64,000 bases of DNA from Streptomyces canus (GTDB taxonomy: Bacteria > Actinomycetota > Actinomycetes > Streptomycetales > Streptomycetaceae), in assembly GCF_041435015.1 (NCBI RefSeq), contig NZ_CP107989.1:8308001-8372000 (forward strand). The letters are read 5' to 3'. Below the pieces are notes generated by a model, which worked only from the letters and a program-made list of their open reading frames with translations, was not told the DNA's origin and made no database searches. The translations under genes were made by a program, and so were the position numbers. Shown piece after piece: positions 20,887 through 30,639 of this stretch; position 1 is the first letter of the stretch; each line of letters starts with the position of its first letter.

Positions 20887-21749
20887 CGCGCGTCCTCCTG
20901 TCCGGTGAGCCGGAGGTAGACGTCCTCCAGCGTGGGGCGGCTGACCTGGAGCCCCGGGATCTCGCCGTCGAAGCGGCGCATCAGCGCGGCGACCGTCCTG
21001 GTCGGGGTGGCGGTGCGCTCCGTGCGCGGGTTGCCGTCCGGCTCGGTCCACTCGACGGTGGCGCCGGTGCCGTACCGCTCCCGCAGAGCGGCGGGCTCGT
21101 CCTCGGCGACGACCGTGCCCCGGGAGATCACGGCCAGCCGGTCGGCGAGCGCCTCGGCCTCCTCCAGGTAGTGCGTGGTGAGCAGGATCGTCGTGCCCTC
21201 TTCGGACAGTTTGCGGATCAGGTCCCAGAACTGGCGCCGGGCCGCCGGGTCGAATCCGGTCGTCGGCTCGTCCAGGAGCAGCAGCTCGGGGCCGCCGATC
21301 ACACCGAGCGCCACATCGAGCCGCCGCCGCTGCCCGCCCGACAGGGCCTTGATCCGGCTGCCCGCCTTGGCCTCCAGACCCACCAGCCCGATGACCTCCT
21401 CCGGGTCCCGCGGCCGTGGGTAGTAGCGGGCGAAATGCCGGACGGTCTCCGTGACCGTCAACTCGGCGGGCGCGGATTCGTCCTGCCAGACGATTCCGAC
21501 TTTTGCACGCCACGCGCGCGTGCCGTGCGCCGGGTCCACGCCGAGCACGGACACCTCACCCGCGTCCCGGTCCCGGTTGCCCTGGAGAATTTCCACCGTG
21601 GTGCTCTTGCCCGCGCCATTGGGCCCGAGCAGGCCGAACACCTCGCCTCTGCGGATGCCGAGATCGATCCCGTCGACCGCGGTCACGTCGCCGTACTGCT
21701 TGCGCAGCCCCCGAACGTCCACCGCGAGTTCGTTCGCCTGTGTGGTCAT
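20883..21749 (-). CDS. ABC transporter ATP-binding protein, DrrA-like
   Basis: 288 residues. Walker A GLLGPNGAGKSTTVEIL, Q-loop in VGIVWQDESAPAELTV, signature ALSGGQRRRLDVALGVI, Walker B PELLLLDEPTTGFDP, and the H-loop LLTTHYLEEAEALADR. The C-terminal extension (about 75 residues, ending TLEDVYLRLTGQ) is the regulatory tail seen in DrrA-type exporters. ATG 21749 is chosen; ATG 21761 would add four residues. First gene of the four-gene cassette; transcription would start in the 145-bp divergent region shared with the VKOR gene. Confidence 0.95.
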   Translation of the reverse strand: MTTQANELAVDVRGLRKQYGDVTAVDGIDLGIRRGEVFGLLGPNGAGKSTTVEILQGNRDRDAGEVSVLGVDPAHGTRAWRAKVGIVWQDESAPAELTVTETVRHFARYYPRPRDPEEVIGLVGLEAKAGSRIKALSGGQRRRLDVALGVIGGPELLLLDEPTTGFDPAARRQFWDLIRKLSEEGTTILLTTHYLEEAEALADRLAVISRGTVVAEDEPAALRERYGTGATVEWTEPDGNPRTERTATPTRTVAALMRRFDGEIPGLQVSRPTLEDVYLRLTGQEDAR

Positions 21750-21805
21750 GCCTGTGAGCATCGGCCGGAACCGAACGTTCAGGGCCGACCGTGCGTACTT
21801 CCTTA

Positions 21806-21825
21806 TGTCCACCGAACGGTGGACA
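21806..21825. promoter_or_regulatory. Perfect 20-bp palindrome in a divergent promoter region
   Basis: TGTCCACCG-AA-CGGTGGACA, a perfect 9-bp inverted repeat with a 2-bp centre, lying 57 bp upstream of the ABC ATPase start and 70 bp upstream of the VKOR start. A second short palindrome, GAACGTTC, is at 21773-21780. Size and position fit a dimeric regulator site, perhaps for the cassette's own NarL-type regulator. Confidence 0.6.
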
Positions 21826-21894
21826 AGCCTCCGGGTGCGGCACAATGGCCCCTGCCCGAAGAAGGTCCAACTCTCAAGCAGACGGATCGGCGTG

Positions 21895-22557
21895 ATGAGC
21901 AAGACCACAGTGAAAGACGTCTCCACGGAGCCCGGGCCCTCGTCGGCGAGCGACGACGGCGCGCCCCGGACGGTGGGCGGCAGCCGTGCCTTCGCGCTGT
22001 TGCTGGTGATCACCGGCGCCGCCGGACTGCTCGCCGCGTGGGTCATCACGATCGACAAGTTCAAGATCCTCGAGGGCAAGGTCAGCGGCAAGACGTTCAC
22101 GCCGAGCTGCTCCCTCAACCCGATCGTCTCCTGCGGCAGCGTGATGGAGAGCAAGCAGGCCGCCGCCTTCGGGTTCCCCAACCCGATGCTCGGCCTCGTC
22201 TGCTACGGCATCGTCATCTGCGTCGGCATGACCCTGCTGGCCCGTGCCACCTTCCCGCGCTGGTACTGGCTCACCTTCAACTTCGGCACGCTCTTCGGCG
22301 TGCTCTTCGTCACCTGGCTCCAGTTCCAGTCGCTGTACCGGATCAACGCGCTGTGCCTGTGGTGCTCGCTGGCCTGGGTCGCCACGATCACGATGTTCTG
22401 GTACGTGACCTCGTTCAACATCCGCAACGACCTGCTGCCGTCCCCGGGCTGGCTCAAGCGCTTCCTCTCCGAGTTCACCTGGGTCCTGCCGGTCACCCAC
22501 TGCGGCATCATCGCCATGCTGATCCTGACCCGCTGGGGCGACAAGCTCTGGGCCTGA
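21895..22557 (+). CDS. Vitamin K epoxide reductase family protein (VKOR)
   Basis: 220 residues with an N-terminal cytoplasmic tail and about five membrane segments. The CxxC redox pair is in [12 protein letters not shown], and the loop pair in [17 protein letters not shown], which is the full VKOR cysteine set. In actinobacteria VKOR reoxidises the DsbA-like thiol oxidase with quinone as acceptor, replacing DsbB. No DsbA partner is encoded nearby. ATG 21895 is used; a GTG immediately upstream is an alternative. Divergent from the ABC/TCS cassette. Confidence 0.93.
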   Translation: MSKTTVKDVSTEPGPSSASDDGAPRTVGGSRAFALLLVITGAAGLLAAWVITIDKFKILEGKVSGKTFTPSCSLNPIVSCGSVMESKQAAAFGFPNPMLGLVCYGIVICVGMTLLARATFPRWYWLTFNFGTLFGVLFVTWLQFQSLYRINALCLWCSLAWVATITMFWYVTSFNIRNDLLPSPGWLKRFLSEFTWVLPVTHCGIIAMLILTRWGDKLWA

Positions 22558-22603
22558 CCGACGGCCCACGGCGTTGTCAGTGGCGTGACATAGGGTTTTG
22601 AAC

Positions 22604-23959
22604 GTGGAGCCCGATCTGTTCACCGCCGCGGCAGAAGAACGCCAGGAGAAGGACCCGGCCGGCAGCCCCCTGGCGGTCCGGATGCGCCCGCGCACCCTCG
22701 ACGAGGTGGTGGGCCAGCAGCACCTGCTCAAGCCGGGTTCGCCGCTGCGCCGACTGGTCGGCGAGGGCAGCGGCGGTCCCGCCGGACCGTCCTCGGTGAT
22801 CCTCTGGGGCCCGCCCGGCACCGGCAAGACGACCCTGGCCTACGTCGTCTCCAAGGCCACCAACAAGCGCTTCGTGGAGCTCTCCGCGATCACCGCCGGC
22901 GTCAAGGAGGTCCGCGCGGTCATCGACGGCGCCCGCCGCGCCACCGGCGGCTTCGGCAAGGAGACCGTCCTCTTCCTCGACGAGATCCACCGCTTCAGCA
23001 AGGCCCAGCAGGACTCCCTGCTCCCCGCGGTCGAGAACCGCTGGGTGACCCTGATCGCGGCGACCACCGAGAACCCGTACTTCTCGATCATCTCCCCGTT
23101 GCTGTCCCGGTCCCTGCTGCTGACCCTCGAACCCCTCACCGACGACGACGTCAGAGGACTGCTGAAGCGGGCGCTGAGCGACGAGCGCGGCCTGAAGGGC
23201 GCCGTCGCCCTCCCCGAGGACACCGAGGACCACCTCCTGCGGATCGCCGGCGGCGACGCCCGCCGTGCCCTGACCGCCCTGGAGGCCGCCGCCGGGGCAG
23301 CCCTCGACAAGGGCGAGCCGGAGATCACCCTCACCACGCTGGAGGAGACGGTCGACCGCGCGGCCGTGAAGTACGACCGCGACGGCGACCAGCACTACGA
23401 CGTGGCCAGCGCCCTCATCAAGTCCATCAGGGGCTCCGACGTCGACGCGGCCCTGCACTACCTGGCCCGCATGATCGAGGCCGGTGAGGACCCCCGCTTC
23501 ATCGCCCGCCGACTGATGATCTCCGCCAGCGAGGACATCGGCCTCGCCGACCCGAACGCCCTGCCCATCGCGGTCGCCGCCGCCCAGGCCGTGGCGATGA
23601 TCGGCTTCCCCGAGGCCGCGCTGACATTGAGCCACGCCACCATCGCGCTCGCCCTGGCCCCCAAGTCCAACGCCGCGACGACGGCGATCGGCGCGGCCAT
23701 GGAGGACGTACGCAAGGGGCTGGCCGGGCCGGTACCGCCGCATCTGCGCGACGGGCACTACAAGGGCGCCGCCAAGCTCGGTCACGCGCAGGGGTACGTC
23801 TACCCGCACGACCTGCCCGAGGGGATCGCCGAGCAGCAGTACGCCCCGGACGCCATCAAGGACCGTGCGTACTACGAACCCACCCGGCACGGCGCCGAGG
23901 CCCGGTACGCGGACGCCGTGGAGTGGACCCGCAAGCACCTCGGTCGCAAGCGGTCCTGA
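22604..23959 (+). CDS. rarA: Replication-associated recombination protein RarA (MgsA)
   Basis: 451 residues, AAA+ ATPase of the clamp-loader clade acting at stalled forks. Seen: [16 protein letters not shown], Walker [14 protein letters not shown] near residue 67, Walker [17 protein letters not shown], sensor 1 [13 protein letters not shown], and the C-terminal tetramerisation domain with [20 protein letters not shown] and [16 protein letters not shown] sequence. GTG 22604 is chosen. TAGGGT at 22591-22596 could be either a -10 element of a leaderless transcript or contain the AGGG Shine-Dalgarno. Confidence 0.95.
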   Translation: MEPDLFTAAAEERQEKDPAGSPLAVRMRPRTLDEVVGQQHLLKPGSPLRRLVGEGSGGPAGPSSVILWGPPGTGKTTLAYVVSKATNKRFVELSAITAGVKEVRAVIDGARRATGGFGKETVLFLDEIHRFSKAQQDSLLPAVENRWVTLIAATTENPYFSIISPLLSRSLLLTLEPLTDDDVRGLLKRALSDERGLKGAVALPEDTEDHLLRIAGGDARRALTALEAAAGAALDKGEPEITLTTLEETVDRAAVKYDRDGDQHYDVASALIKSIRGSDVDAALHYLARMIEAGEDPRFIARRLMISASEDIGLADPNALPIAVAAAQAVAMIGFPEAALTLSHATIALALAPKSNAATTAIGAAMEDVRKGLAGPVPPHLRDGHYKGAAKLGHAQGYVYPHDLPEGIAEQQYAPDAIKDRAYYEPTRHGAEARYADAVEWTRKHLGRKRS

Positions 23960-23967
23960 GCACCCTG

Positions 23968-23973
23968 TAGAAT
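23968..23973 (+). promoter_or_regulatory. Likely -10 element of the rpsD promoter
   Basis: TAGAAT matches the Streptomyces HrdB -10 preference (TAGRRT). A -35-like TCGCAA sits 18 bp upstream inside rarA. Predicted transcript start is near 23980, giving a leader of about 260 nt before rpsD. Confidence 0.55.
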
Positions 23974-23979
23974 CCTCGA

Positions 23980-24241
23980 AGCGCTGTGTCCCGTGCAGTC
24001 AGAACGGGACGGTCAGCCGGAACCCCCCAGTGGGGTTCCAGGAGCGTCGCGCACCGTTCGAATGGTGTCGCGGGCAGCCCACCACCGCTCGCGGTAGGTG
24101 GGCCACTCGCGTGCTGCACATATGTGCCCAGACCAGGGGAGCGGCTGCCCACCAGGTTCCTCGAGGACCCGGCGGGTTTCCCCGGCTGCGGATGCGACCT
24201 CCCATAACTCTGACGAGCCGAACACCAAGAGATGAGAGATT
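23980..24241 (+). promoter_or_regulatory. Long structured 5' leader of rpsD
   Basis: Four hairpins are visible in a row: 23988-23994 with 24004-24010 (7 bp), 24019-24026 with 24032-24039 (8 bp), 24077-24083 with 24097-24103 plus inner pairs, and the palindrome GCACATATGTGC at 24116-24127. Ribosomal protein S4 represses its own mRNA in several bacteria by binding a structured leader, so autoregulation is a reasonable inference. The fold does not match any leader I can name. Confidence 0.5.
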
Positions 24242-24856
24242 GTGGCGAACCAGCCCCGCCCCAAGGTCAAGAAGTCGCGTGCCCTCGGCATCGCGCTGAC
24301 CCCGAAGGCCGTCAAGTACTTCGAGGCCCGTCCCTACCCCCCGGGTGAGCACGGCCGTGGCCGCAAGCAGAACTCGGACTACAAGGTCCGTCTGCTCGAG
24401 AAGCAGCGTCTGCGCGCGCAGTACGACGTGTCCGAACGTCAGCTCGTCCGCGCCTACGAGCGTGCCGCCAAGACCCAGGGCAAGACCGGTGAGGCCCTGG
24501 TCATCGAGCTCGAGCGCCGTCTCGACGCGCTGGTCCTGCGTTCGGGCATCGCCCGCACGATCTACCAGGCCCGCCAGATGGTCGTCCACGGCCACATCGA
24601 GGTCAACGGTCAGAAGGTCGACAAGCCGTCCTTCCGCGTCCGCCCCGACGACGTCGTGATGGTCCGCGAGCGCAGCCGCAGCAAGACGCTGTTCGAGGTC
24701 GCCCGCGCCGGTGGATTCGCCCCCGACGGCGAGACCCCGCGCTACCTCCAGGTGAACCTCGGCGCCCTGGCGTTCCGCCTGGACCGTGAGCCGAACCGCA
24801 AGGAGATCCCGGTGATCTGCGACGAGCAGCTCGTCGTCGAGTACTACGCCCGCTGA
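24242..24856 (+). CDS. rpsD: 30S ribosomal protein S4
   Basis: 204 residues, primary 16S rRNA-binding protein that nucleates 30S assembly and contributes to decoding fidelity. Seen: N-terminal [20 protein letters not shown] and [15 protein letters not shown], then the S4 RNA-binding domain ([20 protein letters not shown] ... [18 protein letters not shown]). It has no cysteines in the N-terminal zinc-binding region, so it is the zinc-independent (C-minus) form. GTG 24242 follows GAGATGAGAG. Confidence 0.97.
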   Translation: MANQPRPKVKKSRALGIALTPKAVKYFEARPYPPGEHGRGRKQNSDYKVRLLEKQRLRAQYDVSERQLVRAYERAAKTQGKTGEALVIELERRLDALVLRSGIARTIYQARQMVVHGHIEVNGQKVDKPSFRVRPDDVVMVRERSRSKTLFEVARAGGFAPDGETPRYLQVNLGALAFRLDREPNRKEIPVICDEQLVVEYYAR

Positions 24857-24886
24857 TCACCGGCAGGCCGTAGGACACGCACCACT

Positions 24887-27043
24887 TCAGCCCGCCGTCT
24901 CCCCGCCCTTCCGGGTGGGCGAGGCGGCGGGTTGCTGCATGTCGAGGGTCACGCGCGCGTGCCGCACCGAACCCCGCGGCGCCGGCAGCCCCTCGAGCGG
25001 GCGGGTGCGGCGCAGCGCCCGTGACACCGCGGCGTCCCGCCCGAGCGACCGGCCCTGTCGTACGCACTCCTCGTACCGTTGGTCGCCCAGCCGCTCCCGG
25101 GCCGTCGCCTCGCACCGCTCGTGCGGGGCGTCGTAGTGGACCGAACCGAACAGGGGCAGGCCCACCGACGGCCACAGCGAGGCCGCCGCGCCCTGCAGCA
25201 CGGCCGCCTCGGCCGGATCGCCCTCGGTCACGGTGACCAGAGCCAGCAACTCGATGGACAGGACCGAGCCGAGCAGGTCGTGGAAGGCGTGCGCGCAGGC
25301 CAGGCAGTCGGTGAGCAGCTCACGCGCGCGGGCCGCGTCCCCCTCGCTCCAGGCCGCGTAGGCCAGGACGTACAGCGCGTACGACCGGGCCCATCGCTCG
25401 CCGTGGTCCTCGCACACCTGGCGCACGTCCTGGCACAGCCGCACCGCGTCCGGAAGATCGCCCAGGAAGGCGCGGGCCATCGCCAGCTCGACCTGCGCCA
25501 TCAGCACGTTGCTGTTGAGCTCGCCGATCTCCTGGTAGCGCGCCAGCGAAGAGCGCAGCAGCCTCTCCGCGCGGGGCATGTCGTCCGAGACGAGCGCCAG
25601 ACAGCCGGTGCGGTGTTCGGCGTACGCCACGGCCGTCGGATTCGCGGAGCGCTCCGCCTCCTCGCGGCACTCCTGGAGCGCCGCCAGCGCCGGCACGGTG
25701 TCGCCCTGGAGGATCGCCACATGGCCGAGGACCCACAGGGCCTTCAGGCGGGCGGGCTCATGGCCGGGCTCGAGTTCGACGCTGCGCTCCAGCCAGTGCC
25801 GCCCCTCGGACAGCCGGCCGCAGCCGACCCAGCAGAACCAGAGGGAGCCCGCGAGATGCAGGCCCAGCTCCGCCCCGTCCGGTTCGGTCAGGCAGTACTC
25901 CAGGGCGCAGCGCAGGTTCGGCAGTTCGGCCTCGATCCGTGCGGCCACCTCGTTCTGCCGCGGGGAGAACCACTCCAGCTCGCACCAGGTCGCCAGGCCC
26001 ACGTACCAGTCGCGGTGCCGCCTGCGCAGCCGGACCGCGTCACCCGTCGCCTCCAGCCACTCGGCGCCGTACGCACGAACCGTGTCGAGCATGCGGTAGC
26101 GCACGCCGGTCGCGGTCTCCTCACGGGTCACCACCGACTGGGCGAGCAGCGCGGACAGGACGTCGAGGACGTCGTCGGCGTGCAGACCGCCGCCGCTGCA
26201 CACGTACTCGGCGGCCTCCAGATCGAACTGTCCGGCGAACACCGAGAGCCGCGACCACAGCAACCGCTCCCCGGGCGTGCACAGTTCATGGCTCCAGCCG
26301 ATCGCCGTGCGCAGTGTCCGATGGCGGGGGAGGGCGTCCCTGCCGCCGCCCGTCAGCAGTCGGAACCGGTCGTCGAGCCGCTCCAGCAACTGCCCGGGGG
26401 ACAGCGCTCCCAGCCGGCCCGCGGCCAGCTCGATCGCCAGCGGGATGCCGTCCAGACGCCGGCACAGCTCCCGTACGTGCGGATCGCCGCCGGCCGTCGC
26501 CACCCCGTGCCGCCCGGCGCGCTCCCGGAACAGTTCCGCTGCCTCGTCCTCGCTCAGCGGGCCCAGCGCGAACACCTGCTCGCCGGACACGGCCAGCGGT
26601 CGGCGTCCCACGGCGAGGACGGCCAGGCCCGGCACCTTCCCCAGCAGATCGACCACCAGAGCCGCGCACGCGTCCACCAGATGCTCGAAACCGTCGAGGA
26701 CCAGCAGCAGTCGACGCCCGGCGAGGTGCGCGAGGAGCGTCTCGCGCGGCAGCCGCGTGGTGTGGTCCGTCAGACCCAGCGCCTCCACGACGGCGTAGTC
26801 GACGAACTCCGGATCGCGCACGGCGGCCAGTTCGACCCTCCCCCACGGCGCGCACCGCCCGCTCGCCACCCGCGCCGCGAGCCGCGACTTGCCGATACCG
26901 CCAGGACCGGTCACCGTCACCAGCCGCGAGGTGTCGAGCGCCCGTGCCAGCCTGGAGAGTTCCGCGCTCCGGCCGACGAAGCCGTCGAGCTCCAGGGAGG
27001 GATTGCCGTTCACCTCGGTGCCCTCGGGCTGATCACTGCGCAT
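24887..27043 (-). CDS. STAND-type ATPase with TPR-like C terminus (AfsR-like, no DNA-binding domain)
   Basis: 718 residues from ATG 27043. The N-terminal NB-ARC/STAND module shows Walker A VTGPGGIGKSRLAARVA, Walker B LLLVLDGFEHLVDA, and the sensor/winged-helix motif CRRLDGIPLAIELAAGRLGA followed by LLTGGGRDALPRHRTLRTAI. The rest is a helical repeat (TPR-like) domain of about 350 residues (YAEHRTGCLALVSDD, LYVLAYAAWSEGDAARAREL). This is the 'predicted ATPase' core found in AfsR/SARP and LuxR-type regulators, but neither the SARP/BTAD domain nor a LuxR HTH is present. The frame is open to 27181, but the extra residues look non-coding. Likely a signalling switch; ligand and output are unknown. 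Confidence 0.8.
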   Translation of the reverse strand: MRSDQPEGTEVNGNPSLELDGFVGRSAELSRLARALDTSRLVTVTGPGGIGKSRLAARVASGRCAPWGRVELAAVRDPEFVDYAVVEALGLTDHTTRLPRETLLAHLAGRRLLLVLDGFEHLVDACAALVVDLLGKVPGLAVLAVGRRPLAVSGEQVFALGPLSEDEAAELFRERAGRHGVATAGGDPHVRELCRRLDGIPLAIELAAGRLGALSPGQLLERLDDRFRLLTGGGRDALPRHRTLRTAIGWSHELCTPGERLLWSRLSVFAGQFDLEAAEYVCSGGGLHADDVLDVLSALLAQSVVTREETATGVRYRMLDTVRAYGAEWLEATGDAVRLRRRHRDWYVGLATWCELEWFSPRQNEVAARIEAELPNLRCALEYCLTEPDGAELGLHLAGSLWFCWVGCGRLSEGRHWLERSVELEPGHEPARLKALWVLGHVAILQGDTVPALAALQECREEAERSANPTAVAYAEHRTGCLALVSDDMPRAERLLRSSLARYQEIGELNSNVLMAQVELAMARAFLGDLPDAVRLCQDVRQVCEDHGERWARSYALYVLAYAAWSEGDAARARELLTDCLACAHAFHDLLGSVLSIELLALVTVTEGDPAEAAVLQGAAASLWPSVGLPLFGSVHYDAPHERCEATARERLGDQRYEECVRQGRSLGRDAAVSRALRRTRPLEGLPAPRGSVRHARVTLDMQQPAASPTRKGGETAG
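24891..24931 (+). terminator. Possible terminator of rpsD
   Basis: Imperfect GC-rich hairpin (outer arms CCCGCCG 24891-24897 and CGGCGGG 24925-24931, inner CCGCCC/GGGCGAG pairs) 35 bp after the rpsD stop. It overlaps the 3' end of the convergent ATPase gene. Confidence 0.45.
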
Positions 27044-27204
27044 GGAACACGGAGCGTACTCAAGCGTGTTCACCGCGTACAACCGCTGCGGGACGGCCCG
27101 CGTGCGGGCGAGGGGTAATCCGGTGCGGAGCGCCGTCCCCGGCGCGATAGGCTCGGCGGAGACTTTTTTCATAGACAGCACGTTTCAGGGAGCGGGTGCA
27201 CACA

Positions 27205-27630
27205 GTGTCCGGTGGAGAGGTTGCCGGGATCCTGGTGGCCGTCTTCTGGGCGATCCTGGTCTCCTTCCTCGCCGTCGCGCTGGCGAGGCTGGCCCAGACG
27301 CTCAAGGCGACCACCAAGCTCGTGGCGGACGTGACCGACCAGGCCGTCCCGTTGCTGGCCGATGCCTCCACCGCGGTACGTTCCGCGCAGACCCAGATCG
27401 AACGGGTCGACGCGATCGCCTCGGACGTCCAGGAGGTCACGTCGAACGCCTCCGCGCTGTCCACCACCGTCGCCTCCACCTTCGGCGGCCCCCTGGTCAA
27501 GGTCGCGGCCTTCGGCTACGGCGTGCGCCGCGCGATCAGCGGCCGCAAGGACGACGTGCCCGCCAAGACACCCCGGCGTACCGTGATCGTGGGCCGGGCG
27601 GTTTCCCGGGGCCGCGGGAAGAAGGACTGA
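27205..27630 (+). CDS. DUF948 membrane protein
   Basis: 141 residues from GTG 27205; GTG 27196 is an in-frame alternative (AGGGAG at 27187-27192 is 3 bp from one and 12 bp from the other). One N-terminal TM helix (GILVAVFWAILVSFLAVALA), then an amphipathic helical domain (TTKLVADVTDQAVPLLADAS, QTQIERVDAIASDVQEV) typical of DUF948, and a basic tail. Function unknown; homologues occur in actinobacteria and Firmicutes near cell-envelope and stress genes. Followed at 10 bp by a small DUF6167-like gene and then alaS. Confidence 0.85.
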   Translation: MSGGEVAGILVAVFWAILVSFLAVALARLAQTLKATTKLVADVTDQAVPLLADASTAVRSAQTQIERVDAIASDVQEVTSNASALSTTVASTFGGPLVKVAAFGYGVRRAISGRKDDVPAKTPRRTVIVGRAVSRGRGKKD

Positions 27631-27640
27631 GGCTCAAGAG

Positions 27641-27967
27641 ATGTTCCGCCGTACTTTCTGGTTCTCCACGGGCGTGGCCGCGGGTGTCTGGGCCACCACC
27701 AAGGTGAATCGCAAGCTGAAGCAGCTGACCCCCGAGAACCTCGCCGTGACCGCGGCCAACAAGGCGATCGAGACGGGTGCCCGTCTCAAGGACCGCGCGG
27801 TCGGCTTCGCGCTCGACGTCCGGGACAACATGGCCCAGCGGGAGGCCGAGCTGACGGATGCCCTCGGTATCCACGACAGTCCCGAACTCCCCGCACCCCG
27901 GCGCGTCGCCGCCATCGAGAACACGACGTACACCACGCACTCGTACAACCGGAATGAGGACCACTGA
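27641..27967 (+). CDS. Small DUF6167-like protein upstream of alaS
   Basis: 108 residues. A short hydrophobic N terminus ([19 protein letters not shown]) could be a membrane anchor. It is followed by a charged helical region ([40 protein letters not shown]) and a polar tail. I recognise it as the actinobacterial DUF6167 type; function unknown. Its stop overlaps the alaS start (TGATG at 27965-27969), so the two are translationally coupled. Confidence 0.82.
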   Translation: MFRRTFWFSTGVAAGVWATTKVNRKLKQLTPENLAVTAANKAIETGARLKDRAVGFALDVRDNMAQREAELTDALGIHDSPELPAPRRVAAIENTTYTTHSYNRNEDH

Positions 27968-30639
27968 TGGAGTCGGCCGAGATTCGCCGCCGCTGGCTGA
28001 GCTTCTACGAGGAGCGCGGGCACACCGTCGTCCCTTCGGCGTCGCTCATCGCGGACGACCCGACTCTGCTCCTGGTCCCCGCCGGCATGGTGCCCTTCAA
28101 GCCGTACTTCCTCGGTGAGGTCAAGCCCCCGTGGGCGCGCGCCACCAGCGTCCAGAAGTGCGTGCGCACGCCTGACATCGAAGAGGTGGGCAAGACCACC
28201 CGGCACGGCACCTTCTTCCAGATGTGCGGCAACTTCTCCTTCGGCGACTACTTCAAGGAAGGCGCCATCAAGTACGCCTGGGAGCTGCTCACCAGCCCCC
28301 AGGACAAGGGTGGTTACGGCCTGGAGCCGGAGAAGCTCTGGATCACCGTCTACAAGGACGACGACGAGGCCGAGCGCATCTGGCACGAGATCATCGGCGT
28401 GCCCAAGGAGCGCATCCAGCGCCTCGGCATGAAGGACAACTACTGGTCCATGGGCGTCCCCGGACCCTGTGGCCCCTGTTCCGAGATCAACTACGACCGC
28501 GGCCCCGAGTTCGGCGTCGAGGGCGGCCCCGCCGCCAACGACGAGCGGTACGTGGAGATCTGGAACCTCGTCTTCATGCAGTACGAGCGCGGTGAGGGCA
28601 TCGGCAAGGACAACTTCGAGATCCTCGGCGAGCTCCCCAGCAAGAACATCGACACCGGCCTCGGACTCGAGCGCCTCGCGATGATTCTGCAGGGCGTGCA
28701 GAACATGTACGAGATCGACACCTCCATGGCCGTCATCAAGAAGGCCACCGAGCTGACCGGCGTGGCCTACGGCGACGCCCACGACTCGGACGTCTCGCTG
28801 CGCGTGGTCACCGACCACATGCGCACGTCCGTGATGCTCATCGGCGACGGTGTCACCCCCGGCAACGAGGGCCGCGGTTACGTCCTGCGCCGCATCATGC
28901 GCCGCGCCATCCGCAACATGCGCCTGCTCGGTGCCACCGGCCCGGTCGTGCTCGACCTGATCGACACCGTGATCGCCATGATGGGCCAGCAGTACCCGGA
29001 GCTCGTCACCGACCGCGAGCGGATCGAGAAGGTCGCCGTCGCCGAGGAGAACGCCTTCCTCAAGACGCTGAAGGCCGGCACGAACATCCTCGACACCGCC
29101 GTCACCGAGACCAAGCAGTCCGGTGGCACGGTCCTCGCCGGCGACAAGGCGTTCCTGCTCCACGACACCTGGGGCTTCCCGATCGACCTCACCCTGGAGA
29201 TGGCCGCCGAGCAGGGCCTGTCGGTGGACGAGGACGGTTTCCGCCGCCTGATGAAGGAGCAGCGGGAGCGCGCCAAGGCCGACGCCCAGGCCAAGAAGAC
29301 CGGTCACGCCGGTGCGGGCGCCTACCGCGAGATCGCGGACAAGGTCGGCGAGACCGACTTCATCGGCTACAGCGACACCGAGGGCGAGTCCACGATCGTC
29401 GGCATCCTCGTCGACGGCGCCTCCTCCCCGGCCGCCACCGAGGGCGACGAGGTCGAGATCGTCCTGGACCGCACCCCGTTCTACGCCGAGGGCGGCGGCC
29501 AGATCGGCGACACCGGCAGGATCAAGGTCGACTCCGGTGCCGTCATCGAGGTCCGCGACTGCCAGAAGCCGGTTCCGGGCGTCTACGTCCACAAGGGCGT
29601 CGTGCAGTTCGGTGAGGTGACCGTCGGGGCCAAGGCCCACGCCTCGATCGACAGCCGCCGCCGTACCGCCATCGCCCGCGCCCACTCGGCCACCCACCTC
29701 ACCCACCAGGCCCTGCGTGACGCGCTCGGCCCGACGGCCGCCCAGGCCGGTTCCGAGAACCAGCCCGGCCGCTTCCGTTTCGACTTCGGTTCCCCGTCCG
29801 CCGTTCCGACGGCCGTGATGACCGACGTCGAGCAGAAGATCAACGAGGTGCTCGCCCGCGAACTCGACGTCCGCGCCGACGTCATGGGCATCGACGAGGC
29901 CAAGAAGCAGGGCGCCATCGCCGAGTTCGGCGAGAAGTACGGCGAGCGGGTCCGTGTCGTGACCATCGGCGACTTCTCCAAGGAGCTGTGCGGAGGCACC
30001 CACGTCCACAACACCGCCCAGTTGGGCCTGGTGAAGCTGCTCGGCGAGTCGTCCATCGGCTCCGGTGTCCGCCGTATCGAGGCGCTCGTCGGTGTCGACG
30101 CGTACAACTTCCTCGCCCGTGAACACACCGTCGTCGCCCAGCTCCAAGAGCTGATCAAGGGCCGTCCGGAGGAGCTCCCGGAGAAGGTCTCCGCCATGCT
30201 CGGCAAGCTGAAGGACGCCGAGAAGGAGATCGAGAAGTTCCGTGCGGAGAAGGTGCTCCAGGCCGCCGCCGGTCTCGCCGAGTCCGCCAAGGACGTCCGC
30301 GGGATCGCCGTGGTCACCGGTCAGGTGCCGGACGGCACCACCCCGGACGACCTGCGCAAGCTGGTCCTCGACGTGCGCGGCCGCATCCAGGGCGGCCGGG
30401 CCGCGGTGGTCGCCCTCTTCACCGTCAACAACGGCAAGCCGCTGACGGTCATCGCCACCAACGAGCCCGCCCGCGAGCGCGGCCTCAAGGCCGGTGACCT
30501 GGTCCGCACGGCCGCCAAGACCCTCGGCGGCGGCGGTGGCGGCAAGCCGGACGTCGCCCAGGGCGGCGGCCAGAACCCGGCCGCGATCGGTGAGGCCGTG
30601 GACGCCGTGGAGCGCATGGTCGGGGAGACAGCCAAGTAA
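27967..30639 (+). CDS. alaS: Alanyl-tRNA synthetase
   Basis: 890 residues, class IIc synthetase with editing. Seen: catalytic core from [38 protein letters not shown] and [17 protein letters not shown]; the editing/second additional domain with H-x3-H in [16 protein letters not shown] and the partner C-x3-H in [15 protein letters not shown]; and the C-terminal DHHA1 domain ending in a glycine-rich stretch before [18 protein letters not shown]. All parts are intact. It overlaps ruvX (TAATG). Confidence 0.98.
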   Translation: MESAEIRRRWLSFYEERGHTVVPSASLIADDPTLLLVPAGMVPFKPYFLGEVKPPWARATSVQKCVRTPDIEEVGKTTRHGTFFQMCGNFSFGDYFKEGAIKYAWELLTSPQDKGGYGLEPEKLWITVYKDDDEAERIWHEIIGVPKERIQRLGMKDNYWSMGVPGPCGPCSEINYDRGPEFGVEGGPAANDERYVEIWNLVFMQYERGEGIGKDNFEILGELPSKNIDTGLGLERLAMILQGVQNMYEIDTSMAVIKKATELTGVAYGDAHDSDVSLRVVTDHMRTSVMLIGDGVTPGNEGRGYVLRRIMRRAIRNMRLLGATGPVVLDLIDTVIAMMGQQYPELVTDRERIEKVAVAEENAFLKTLKAGTNILDTAVTETKQSGGTVLAGDKAFLLHDTWGFPIDLTLEMAAEQGLSVDEDGFRRLMKEQRERAKADAQAKKTGHAGAGAYREIADKVGETDFIGYSDTEGESTIVGILVDGASSPAATEGDEVEIVLDRTPFYAEGGGQIGDTGRIKVDSGAVIEVRDCQKPVPGVYVHKGVVQFGEVTVGAKAHASIDSRRRTAIARAHSATHLTHQALRDALGPTAAQAGSENQPGRFRFDFGSPSAVPTAVMTDVEQKINEVLARELDVRADVMGIDEAKKQGAIAEFGEKYGERVRVVTIGDFSKELCGGTHVHNTAQLGLVKLLGESSIGSGVRRIEALVGVDAYNFLAREHTVVAQLQELIKGRPEELPEKVSAMLGKLKDAEKEIEKFRAEKVLQAAAGLAESAKDVRGIAVVTGQVPDGTTPDDLRKLVLDVRGRIQGGRAAVVALFTVNNGKPLTVIATNEPARERGLKAGDLVRTAAKTLGGGGGGKPDVAQGGGQNPAAIGEAVDAVERMVGETAK

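Noticed and set aside
27044..27181. Longer N terminus of the STAND ATPase
   Set aside because: The extra residues are unlike a folded domain, and ATG 27043 gives a normal family start.
27634..30147. Long open frame antisense to alaS
   Set aside because: A GC-bias shadow of alaS with no recognisable motif.
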